NCBI GenBank assembly: GCA_903839965.1
Contig: CAIMEK010000045.1
Location: forward strand, 1 to 5,504
Reading direction: 5' to 3'
DNA length: 5,504 nt
From: an uncultured Acetobacteraceae bacterium
GTDB lineage: Bacteria > Pseudomonadota > Alphaproteobacteria > Acetobacterales > Acetobacteraceae
Numbering within the stretch: the first letter of the stretch is position 1; each line of letters opens with the position of its first letter. Positions 1 through 5,447 of the stretch are shown piece after piece. A program made the translations under genes and the position numbers. A model generated the notes under the pieces. That model saw only the letters and a program-made list of their open reading frames with translations. It made no database searches and was not told the DNA's origin.

Positions 1-186
1 CCGGAGTGCAATCCGGACGAATACCTGAACAACCACGTGAAGCAGGGAATGGGCCGGCGCAGCACTCCACTGGATACGGCGACGATGAAGGGCGGACTGC
101 GGTCACACATGCAGGGGCTGCAACGTCAGCCAGACCAGGTGCGCACGTTCTTCCAGGCGCCAGACGTCCGGTCTGCGCTTGGGTAG
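1..186 (+). CDS. IS630-family transposase, C-terminal part (5' end outside window)
   Basis: This is frame 1 from the first base to the TAG at 184-186, 61 codons with no internal stop. The piece opens with PECNPDEYLNNHVKQ, the usual IS630/Tc1-mariner-like block that carries the last catalytic acid of the DDE triad; E7 of the fragment is the expected glutamate. After it come a short basic stretch and the 'LRSHMQGLQRQPDQVRTFF' segment, which resembles the helical C-terminal tail of IS630 proteins. The family normally ends a few residues after a 'VRYA'-like motif, and here the end reads DVRSALG, so the natural C-terminus appears nearly or fully present. The two aspartates of the triad and the DNA-binding domain would lie upstream and cannot be judged, so whether the gene is intact is unknown. 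No terminal inverted repeat was identified downstream. The family call rests on motif resemblance only. Confidence 0.75.
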   Translation, partial: PECNPDEYLNNHVKQGMGRRSTPLDTATMKGGLRSHMQGLQRQPDQVRTFFQAPDVRSALG

Positions 187-267
187 CGCCAGTTCCTGCC
201 GCGCGGTCTCGACAACGTCCGCCGCCAATGGACCCGCGTGACCATGGCGTGGAACATCAAGCGGGTG
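187..267 (+). pseudogene. Remnant of a second DDE transposase (IS1182/IS4-like C-terminus)
   Basis: The 27 codons directly after the IS630 stop, in the same frame, begin RQFLPRGLDNVRRQW and end TMAWNIKRV. This resembles the C-terminal motif of IS1182-type and related IS4/IS5-type DDE transposases, in which an 'FLxRGLxxVRxEW' helix is followed by a hydrophobic stretch and 'xxNLKRM'. There is no start codon, no catalytic core and no room for one, because the IS630 stop is adjacent. It can only be a decayed or truncated end. After the final valine the frame stays open to a stop at 670-672, but the composition becomes Arg/Pro/Gly-rich and looks non-coding. It could equally be a chance resemblance, or the tail of a related family. 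I infer an older element cut by the IS630-type element or by a deletion. Confidence 0.5.
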
Positions 268-690
268 GTCGTGCGGGCGGGCGCGATCGGCGCCGGATCG
301 GGCCCTGTTCGTGTCGATTGGAGGGCCTGGCGGCCGCCACGACCCGATCGAGCTGACCAAAATCGCCGCCCGCACGGACTTGACCTCCCAACACCCACGC
401 CAGTAGACGCCAATCGCCTCTCTCGCGACCTATGCCGACCGCATGATCCAACACTCCACTCCGACTGCCGGCCAGGCGAAGCGATCCTGCTCACAAAAAA
501 TTCTCTGGATTCCCGGCGGAGGCCGACCCAAGTCATGGGCGACTTCGAATCGTCCACGTCACATACTTGTTACAGAAGGATGATACATCACAATCGAAAC
601 AGCAAGCATCACCACTCTTGCGAATGGCAGATCTCTGATAGTCTTATCCTGAGCTTGGCCGACGCTGCATAAAACCGAAGGTTGAGATCG
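268..690. other. Non-coding stretch between IS debris and the LysR gene
   Basis: No gene is recognised on either strand in this 423-bp stretch. The frames that stay open here translate to Arg/Pro-rich or low-information sequence without domain motifs. The first part, to about 560, is GC-rich and may be the decayed tail of the upstream insertion element. Positions 561-660 fall to about 44% G+C, far below the rest of the window, which is typical of a promoter-containing leader. I found no convincing -35/-10 pair: TTGCGA at 618-623 with TAGTCT at 639-644 is 15 bp apart and weak. A TGAT-AC-ATCA inverted repeat at 581-590 could be an operator half-site pair, but it is short. Confidence 0.4.
677..681 (+). 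promoter_or_regulatory. Ribosome binding site GAAGG deciding the LysR start
   Basis: GAAGG lies 9 nt before the ATG at 691 and 12 nt before the ATG at 694. It directly abuts an in-frame TTG at 682, which rules out that longer start. Confidence 0.55.
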
Positions 691-1662
691 ATGATGAGCC
701 TTGTTGACTGGGACGACCTTCGTTTTTTCCTCGCAATCGCCCGTTCCGGCAGTTTCTCCGTCGCTGCTCGCGCCCTGCGCGTGACTCAGTCCACCGTCGG
801 CCGCCGCCTGGCCTCGCTGGAAGCCGCCATCGGCGCCCGCCTGCTCTATCGCACCAACGAGGGCTACGTTCCGACCACCGCCGGCGAGGCCATCCTGTCG
901 CACGTGGAACGCGTCGAGAGCGAAACCCTGGCCCTGGTGCGTGCGGTGCAGGGCTACGACAGCCGCCTGGAAGGCAATGTCCGCGTGGCGGCGCCCGACT
1001 TCATCGCCAGCCGGTTGCTGGTGACGGCCTTCTCCGCGCTCAGCCTGCGCCACCCGAAGATCTCCATCGACCTGATCGACCCCCACCACACGCCCGGCTT
1101 CTCGGCGAAGGATTGCGACGTCTCGATCCGGCCGGGGCGCTTCGAGCAGCCCGATCTGATCGTGCGCTCGCTGGGCCAGCTGAGCTTCGGCCTGTATGCC
1201 AGCCAGGACTACGTCGACCAGCAAGGCGAACCCAACTTCGCCACCGCCTGCGATGGCCATCGCCTGATCCTCGGCCGCGATGCCATGGCCAGCCCGGTGG
1301 ACCCGGTCTGGCTGCACGACATGACCGGCCGCGCCACCGTGGCGCTGAAGGCGACGAGCTTCGAAACCCTGCTGGGCGCGGTGGCCAGTGGCTATGGCAT
1401 TGGCGCCCTGCCCCGCTTCGTCGCCGAAAGCCCGACCTGCCCGAAGCTGGTGCGCCTGCGCGGCTGCACGCTGGTACCGCAGGTGGAACTCTGGCTCGGC
1501 GTGCACCGCGAAACCCGCGGCTCGGCACGGGTGCGCCAGGTGATCGACGCCGTCGCCCGCGCGATCGCCGCGCGGGAGCGCCTGCTCAATCCGCCCGAAC
1601 TGGAGCTGGTGCCCTCGGTAGCCGAGGCGCCGCCCGCGGCGTTGTTCCGCCAGTCCGCCTGA
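691..1662 (+). CDS. LysR-family transcriptional regulator
   Basis: This 323-residue protein is the usual LysR length of about 300 plus a short tail. Residues 7-66 form the winged helix-turn-helix. The block DWDDLRFFLAIARSGSFSVA is followed by recognition-helix residues around VTQSTVGRRLASLE and the wing with LLYRTNEGYVPTTAGE. A linker helix at about 67-92 leads into the periplasmic-binding-like effector domain at about 95-295, with the conserved-type SGYGIGALPRF at 233-243 and ELWLGVHRETR at 266-276. Residues 298-323 are a Pro/Ala-rich tail. ATG 691 is chosen for its 9-nt spacing from GAAGG; ATG 694 is also possible. LysR proteins bind DNA as tetramers and respond to a small-molecule co-inducer, which cannot be named here. 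The gene converges on the polysaccharide operon and is not co-transcribed with it. A divergently transcribed target, the usual LysR arrangement, is not seen: upstream lie only IS remnants, so its original partner may have been lost. Confidence 0.92.
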   Translation: MMSLVDWDDLRFFLAIARSGSFSVAARALRVTQSTVGRRLASLEAAIGARLLYRTNEGYVPTTAGEAILSHVERVESETLALVRAVQGYDSRLEGNVRVAAPDFIASRLLVTAFSALSLRHPKISIDLIDPHHTPGFSAKDCDVSIRPGRFEQPDLIVRSLGQLSFGLYASQDYVDQQGEPNFATACDGHRLILGRDAMASPVDPVWLHDMTGRATVALKATSFETLLGAVASGYGIGALPRFVAESPTCPKLVRLRGCTLVPQVELWLGVHRETRGSARVRQVIDAVARAIAARERLLNPPELELVPSVAEAPPAALFRQSA

Positions 1663-1673
1663 TCGCGGCGATC

Positions 1674-1701
1674 CCGGTGCGCGGCGTCCGGCCCGCACCG
1701 G
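1674..1701. terminator. Hairpin between convergent stops, possible bidirectional terminator
   Basis: CCGGTGCG at 1674-1681 pairs perfectly with CGCACCGG at 1694-1701 across a 12-nt loop, which itself contains a small CGG-CGT-CCG hairpin. The hairpin begins 11 nt after the LysR stop and ends one base before the stop of the minus-strand operon, so it could serve both. On the + strand it is followed only by CCTATTTCC, and on the minus strand by no T-run, so it is not a classical intrinsic terminator. Confidence 0.4.
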
Positions 1702-1702
1702 C

Positions 1703-3016
1703 CTATTTCCCCGGGACCGATGAATTCTCCAGTCGCCGCGGCGGTGCCGGCAGGCGCAGCCGCGGCGGCACCGGCAGGGCATGGCGCCGCGGCGCCGCCA
1801 GGGCGGGACGCTTCGGCTCCTCGGCCTGCGGCACCGCGGCCGGCACGGGCTCGGGCATGCGTCCCCAGGCCACCGCCACCAGGAACTGCGCCAGCACCGA
1901 CATCACCGAGACGAAGAAGTAGTTCTCCACGTTGAAGATGCACACCAGGTAGAGCGCCAGCCAGCCCTCGACGCGATACGGCGTGCGCCGCAGCGCCGAC
2001 CACGCCACGCGCAACAGGCCGGCCAGCACCAGCAGCATCAGCGGCAGCCCGCCCATCATGGCCAGTTGCAGCAGCGCGTTGTGGGTGGCGGTGAAGCCGG
2101 TTTCGCGGTCCAGCAGACCGATATAGGTCGAGCCGACGCCGAACGGATACTCCAGCGCGATGCCGAACGACTGGCTGATGGTCATGAAACGGTCGGAAAA
2201 GTTGTCGGCCAGACCGGCATCCGCCAGGCGCTCGAAAGCAGCCCCGTCGCCGCCGAAGCCGGGCAGCACGTCCAGCATCGCCGCGATGCCGGCAACGGCG
2301 CCGCCGACGGCGGCCAGCACCAGCAGCCCGGGCGAATTGCGCGCCGCCCACCAGGCCAGCATCAGCACCACCACCACCGCCTGCGAGCGCGACTTGGTGA
2401 TCCAGAACACCGCGCCCGCCAGCGCCACCACCACCAGCAGCGACAGCACGGGAATGCGCCGCTCCTCCACCAGCCCGATCACGATGGGCGCGGCCACCAG
2501 CACCACGCCCGCCGCCTCGTTGGGGTGGGAGTACATGCCGGAGGCGCGATAGACGCCGTCGATGAACACCAGGTCCTGCAGCCCCAGCGTCGGCATCTGC
2601 ACCGTCAGGTCGAAGGTCTGCCAGTCCCGCACCACGGTCTCGAAGCCGCACAACGCGCCGGCGATCACACCCAGGAACAGCGCGGTGCGCGTGCGCGGCG
2701 CACCGGACAGGCGAAACATCGTGTAGGCGGCGAATGCGCCGAGCAGCCAGCGCCCGAGCACCACCTGCACCTTCGGATCGGCGGTGCCCATGCCGGACCC
2801 CAAGGCCTCCGCCGCCACCCACTCCGTCGACACCAGCAGCACCAGGCCGAGCACCAGCGCAGCGCGCCCGAGGCGCACCCCGGCCAGCACGCTCCAGACG
2901 AACATCCCCAGGCCAAGCACCGACACCAGGTCGGTAGTACGTATGTTGGCGCCGACCGGCAGCGCCGCGTCGAACGCCAGCAGCAGGCCGAACAGGAACG
3001 CGCCGAGTGCGCGCAT
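1703..3016 (-). CDS. O-antigen ligase / Wzy polymerase-like membrane protein
   Basis: This 437-residue, strongly hydrophobic protein has roughly ten or more membrane segments between residues 3 and 384. Family signatures of the O-antigen ligase/polymerase group (Wzy_C-like) are visible: R157 with GMYSHPNEAAG at 160-170, matching the 'R..G.f.HPN..a' motif; TKSRS at 207-211, matching the 'SR' motif; and THNALLQ at 311-317. A long hydrophilic loop between about 250 and 310 is the usual large periplasmic loop. Such proteins use undecaprenyl-linked glycans in the periplasm, either polymerising repeat units (Wzy) or joining glycan to lipid A core or protein (WaaL, O-glycosylation ligases); sequence alone does not separate these. 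The ATG overlaps the TGA of the preceding hydroxylase gene (TGATG) and has no Shine-Dalgarno of its own, implying translational coupling. The last 50 residues are a Pro/Ala/Arg-rich cytosolic-looking tail with an octad repeat. It is the last gene of the operon. Confidence 0.85.
   Translation of the reverse strand: MRALGAFLFGLLLAFDAALPVGANIRTTDLVSVLGLGMFVWSVLAGVRLGRAALVLGLVLLVSTEWVAAEALGSGMGTADPKVQVVLGRWLLGAFAAYTMFRLSGAPRTRTALFLGVIAGALCGFETVVRDWQTFDLTVQMPTLGLQDLVFIDGVYRASGMYSHPNEAAGVVLVAAPIVIGLVEERRIPVLSLLVVVALAGAVFWITKSRSQAVVVVLMLAWWAARNSPGLLVLAAVGGAVAGIAAMLDVLPGFGGDGAAFERLADAGLADNFSDRFMTISQSFGIALEYPFGVGSTYIGLLDRETGFTATHNALLQLAMMGGLPLMLLVLAGLLRVAWSALRRTPYRVEGWLALYLVCIFNVENYFFVSVMSVLAQFLVAVAWGRMPEPVPAAVPQAEEPKRPALAAPRRHALPVPPRLRLPAPPRRLENSSVPGK
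1724..1795 (-). repeat. Three 24-bp tandem repeats encoding an 8-residue motif
   Basis: Residues 408-431 of the polymerase/ligase-like protein consist of three octads: APRRHALP (1772-1795), VPPRLRLP (1748-1771) and APPRRLEN (1724-1747). The shared pattern is [A/V]-P-[P/R]-R-x-x-L-P, degrading in the last unit. The DNA shows the same periodicity, with GCCGCGGCGG blocks on the + strand starting at 1735 and 1759. The tail is Pro/Arg-rich and cationic, following the last membrane segment. Confidence 0.7.
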
Positions 3017-4071
3017 CAGGAGGTGCCGCTTCCGTCGGCGCCGGACATCGCCGCGTCCGTCAGCATTTCCCCCGCCGCCGCGTTGCTGCCCGCCGACGCC
3101 ACGCGCGCCCCGCCCAGCGCCATGCGCGCCAGGTTGAACACCGGCCGCAGATACAGCCCGGCCAGCGTGTCGTAGGCGGGCTGTTCCTGCACGGGCAGGC
3201 CCTGGTCGTAGGCCTCATAGGCATCGGCGATCACCAGCGTGCCGAACATCCGGTCCCACCACGAGAAGAACAGGCCGAAATTGCGGTCCCAATGGTGCGC
3301 GGCCCGGCTGTGGTGCAAGTGGTGCTGCTTGGGGCTCATGATGTGCCACTCGATGCGCTCGCCGTACGACATCGGAATGTGCGAGTGGCGCAGGTGGTAG
3401 AAGCTCAGCATGTTGAGAATGAAATAGGCATCCAGCCCGATGATGCTGTTGTCGTGCACCGGCAGCGCGAAGGCGTAGGAGGCGATGCCGAGCAGCACGC
3501 CCACCGCCGCCATGTTGCCCAGGTTGTCGATGATTTCCTGGAACGGATGGAACCGCCGGTTGGTGATCGGCAGCAGGAACTCCGCCGAATGGTGCACCTT
3601 GTGCAGTTCCCACAGCGCGGGAATGCGGTGCATCAGGTAATGCACGTAGAAGGTCATGAAGTCCTGCAGCAGCACCGCGACGGCCAGGATGACCGCCCAC
3701 AGCAGCAGCGGCTCGGCGTTCTGCGCCCGCGCGCCGAAGGCCAGCGTCAGCCCGCCATAGGCGGCTTCGGCGAAGAACACGCTGCTGGCCATGAACGGCA
3801 GCACGAGGAACGGATGCAGCAGCTTGCCGAGGCCGATATAGAGCACATCGAGCCGGCACGACTTGTGGCGCAGGATGATCGAGGGAAAGCAGAACCGCAG
3901 GAAACCCATGCAGCTGCGGGGCGCCATGCCGCGCCGCGTGAGGTAGGTGATGGCGGCGCCGAGCAGGGCCGACGCCCAGGTGCACAGCACCACGGCGATC
4001 CCGAAGGTCAGCAGATGGGCTTCGATCATCCCGACCAACGCAACGACCTGATCGGCCACTCTGGTCCACAT
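3016..4071 (-). CDS. Membrane fatty acid hydroxylase / sterol desaturase family protein
   Basis: This 351-residue protein of the fatty acid hydroxylase superfamily is an integral-membrane, non-haem di-iron oxygenase that inserts oxygen into, or desaturates, lipid chains. The histidine boxes are all present: HYLMH at 144-148 (HxxxH), HKVHH at 157-161 (HxxHH), a middle cluster H226/H229/H231, and HHLHH at 250-254 (HxxHH). H175, H243 and H259-H260 are further possible ligands. The family's C-terminal signature is seen as DRNFGLFFSWWDRMFGT at 262-278. Likely membrane segments lie near 14-44, 73-103, 121-143, 186-205 and 209-225, and the His boxes should face the cytosol. ATG 4071 is chosen because GAGGGG sits 6 nt upstream; the frame is open further upstream, but that part overlaps the flippase gene. 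Its stop overlaps the next gene's start. The substrate is unknown; lipid carrier, lipid A acyl chain, hopanoid or carotenoid are all possible. The last 30 residues are low-complexity. Confidence 0.88.
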   Translation of the reverse strand: MWTRVADQVVALVGMIEAHLLTFGIAVVLCTWASALLGAAITYLTRRGMAPRSCMGFLRFCFPSIILRHKSCRLDVLYIGLGKLLHPFLVLPFMASSVFFAEAAYGGLTLAFGARAQNAEPLLLWAVILAVAVLLQDFMTFYVHYLMHRIPALWELHKVHHSAEFLLPITNRRFHPFQEIIDNLGNMAAVGVLLGIASYAFALPVHDNSIIGLDAYFILNMLSFYHLRHSHIPMSYGERIEWHIMSPKQHHLHHSRAAHHWDRNFGLFFSWWDRMFGTLVIADAYEAYDQGLPVQEQPAYDTLAGLYLRPVFNLARMALGGARVASAGSNAAAGEMLTDAAMSGADGSGTS

Positions 4072-4077
4072 GGTCTT

Positions 4078-4083
4078 CCCCTC
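4078..4083 (-). promoter_or_regulatory. Ribosome binding site GAGGGG deciding the hydroxylase start
   Basis: Read on the minus strand, GAGGGG lies 6 nt before ATG 4071-4069. This fixes the start of the hydroxylase gene and shows that it is independently initiated after the 41-nt gap from the flippase stop. Confidence 0.65.
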
Positions 4084-4112
4084 ACACGGGCCGGCGAAGC
4101 GGCCTTGCGGCC

Positions 4113-5405
4113 TCAGTTCAAGGCGCCGGCAAGCCCGGGACGGGCCGGCTGCAGCGAACGCATCATCAGGTAGATGCCGAAGCTGACGCCAACCACCGCG
4201 CGCACGCCCGCAGCGAGGGCACAGCCCAGCAGCAGGTTGTCCTGCAGGCACCCCACGCCCAGCCCGGCCAGCACCAATATGCGCAACATCATGTCGATGA
4301 TGAAATGCTGCCGCTGGATGCCGAGCAGCAGCACGGCATTGCTGAACGGAATGGCGGCGAAGTCGAACATCCAGCCGAAGGCGATGATCTGCACATACGG
4401 CACCGCCGGCTCCCAGTTCGCGCCCAGCACCAGGCGGATCACCGGATGCCCGACCAGCAGCAGCCCCACCGCCACCGATCCGCTGACCGCCAGCAGCCCG
4501 AACGAGGAGGTCAGCAGCACCGTGCCGAAGCGCCCCGTGCGCGCGCGCGCCTCCACCGCCGCCGACATGAACAGCTGGCGCGTCGGCGCGTCGATGAAGC
4601 CGCCCGGAACCTGCAGCAGTCGCCCGGCCATCCAGTAGTAGCCAACCTCCTGCGGGCGGAACCAGATGCTCAGCAACAGCAGCACACCGACATCGAACGC
4701 CGCCCCCACCGCCAGCCGGGGCGCCAGGTAGAGCGGATTGTTGCGGTGATGCACCAGGCTGGCCCACACCTCGCGCCAGGGCGGCAGACCGCGGCCGAAG
4801 CTGCCGCCGAGCACCAGCAGGGCCGCGGCCACCGCCAGCAACTGGCCGAAGATCATGCCGGTGCCGTCATCCAGCACGAAGGCCATGGCGACCTGCGCGG
4901 CCGCGGTGCCGCCGGTGCGCACCGCGAAGCCGCGCGACAACGCGCCGAAGTCGCGATGGTAGGTCGCCGACTGAATCGCGATTTGCACCAGCCCGGTCAG
5001 CAGCACCGCCGGCGGCACCAGCACCACGTTCCATCCCAGCAGCTTCAGGTGCTCCACGCCGAACGGCAGGGCCGCCAGCACGGCCAGCCCGAGCACCAGC
5101 GAGAAGCCGATCACCACCACGGTGCTACCGATTTGCAGCGCGTGCGCCTCGCGCGGCCCTTGGGCCAGCGGAATCGCCTGCTCGAGCGCCAGGCAAGACA
5201 CCACTGCGAGCGAGGTGACCACGGCGGAGAACAGGCCGAACGAGCCGACCGCGGCGGCATCGAACATGCGTGCGATCACCGGCACCAGCACCAGCGCCGC
5301 GACCTGGCCCACGCCGTTGCCCGCGAACATCGAGCGCGCCCCGCGCGAGCGTATGGCGCGCACGGCAAATCCGCGGATCGCCTGAATCTGTGCGCCCACC
5401 ATCAT
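4113..5405 (-). CDS. Wzx-like lipid-linked oligosaccharide flippase (MOP superfamily)
   Basis: This 430-residue polytopic protein of about 12 predicted membrane segments is close to the usual Wzx size of 400-500. The N-terminus contains AGNGVGQVAALVLVPVIAR at 28-46, then FGLFSAVVTSLAVVSCLALEQ around 56-75. That is the arrangement of the polysaccharide-biosynthesis branch of the MOP/MATE exporters ('GN..aq......P...R.......G.f........a...lE.Ai'). A short loop at 217-229 (VHHRNNPLYLAPR) and VGYYWMAGRLLQVP at 254-267 also resemble this group. Its role would be to flip undecaprenyl-PP-linked glycan from the cytosolic to the periplasmic face of the inner membrane, feeding the polymerase/ligase-like protein two genes on. 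The start is uncertain: ATG 5405, ATG 5402 and GTG 5420 are all in frame, and none has a good Shine-Dalgarno. ATG 5405 is chosen as the first ATG. The gene begins about 42 nt after the upstream stop, so it is likely in the same operon. Confidence 0.85.
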   Translation of the reverse strand: MMVGAQIQAIRGFAVRAIRSRGARSMFAGNGVGQVAALVLVPVIARMFDAAAVGSFGLFSAVVTSLAVVSCLALEQAIPLAQGPREAHALQIGSTVVVIGFSLVLGLAVLAALPFGVEHLKLLGWNVVLVPPAVLLTGLVQIAIQSATYHRDFGALSRGFAVRTGGTAAAQVAMAFVLDDGTGMIFGQLLAVAAALLVLGGSFGRGLPPWREVWASLVHHRNNPLYLAPRLAVGAAFDVGVLLLLSIWFRPQEVGYYWMAGRLLQVPGGFIDAPTRQLFMSAAVEARARTGRFGTVLLTSSFGLLAVSGSVAVGLLLVGHPVIRLVLGANWEPAVPYVQIIAFGWMFDFAAIPFSNAVLLLGIQRQHFIIDMMLRILVLAGLGVGCLQDNLLLGCALAAGVRAVVGVSFGIYLMMRSLQPARPGLAGALN

Positions 5406-5447
5406 CGGGCGCCGCCGCACGGCATTGTTGCAAACGTCAGCATGACG

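Noticed and set aside
505..540. TGGATTCCCGGC-like sequence resembling dispersed intergenic repeats of GC-rich proteobacteria
   Set aside because: The matching second arm (a GCGGGAAT-type sequence) is absent and only a weak CCCA/TGGG pairing at 527-539 is seen, so a repeat element cannot be supported.
682..690. TTG start at 682 for the LysR protein
   Set aside because: The GAAGG ribosome binding site directly abuts it with no spacing, while ATG 691 has a normal 9-nt spacing and gives the usual LysR N-terminus.
559..1782. Minus-strand open frame antisense to the LysR gene
   Set aside because: It mirrors the LysR coding sequence, is Arg/Gly/Ala-rich, and runs through the intergenic hairpin and low-GC leader. 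It is a frame shadow.
1392..2822. Second long minus-strand frame overlapping the polymerase/ligase gene
   Set aside because: It is an out-of-frame reading of the same strand, very rich in Gly, Ala and Arg without membrane segments, whereas the chosen frame carries the HPN and HN motifs.
1781..3175. Long + strand open frame opposite the polymerase/ligase gene
   Set aside because: The translation is dominated by His, Gln, Arg and Ala, typical of the antisense of a GC-rich membrane-protein gene. It has no domain motif and it crosses the boundary of two real genes.
4072..4112. Possible terminator between flippase and hydroxylase (GGCC-TTGC-GGCC and flanking GCCGGC palindromes)
   Set aside because: The stem is only 4 bp, there is no T-run, and the position inside a same-strand operon with a following ribosome binding site argues against termination.
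3007..4173. + strand open frame with a nearby AGGAGGTG
   Set aside because: It is antisense to the hydroxylase, with composition rich in His/Gln/Arg/Val, and lacks recognisable domains. The AGGAGGTG at about 3018-3025 lies inside the frame, not before its start, and looks fortuitous.
4072..4767. N-terminal extension of the hydroxylase frame up to an upstream start at 4767
   Set aside because: It overlaps the flippase gene in another frame and its translation is Ala/Gly/Arg-rich with no hydroxylase-like features. A good ribosome binding site marks ATG 4071 instead.
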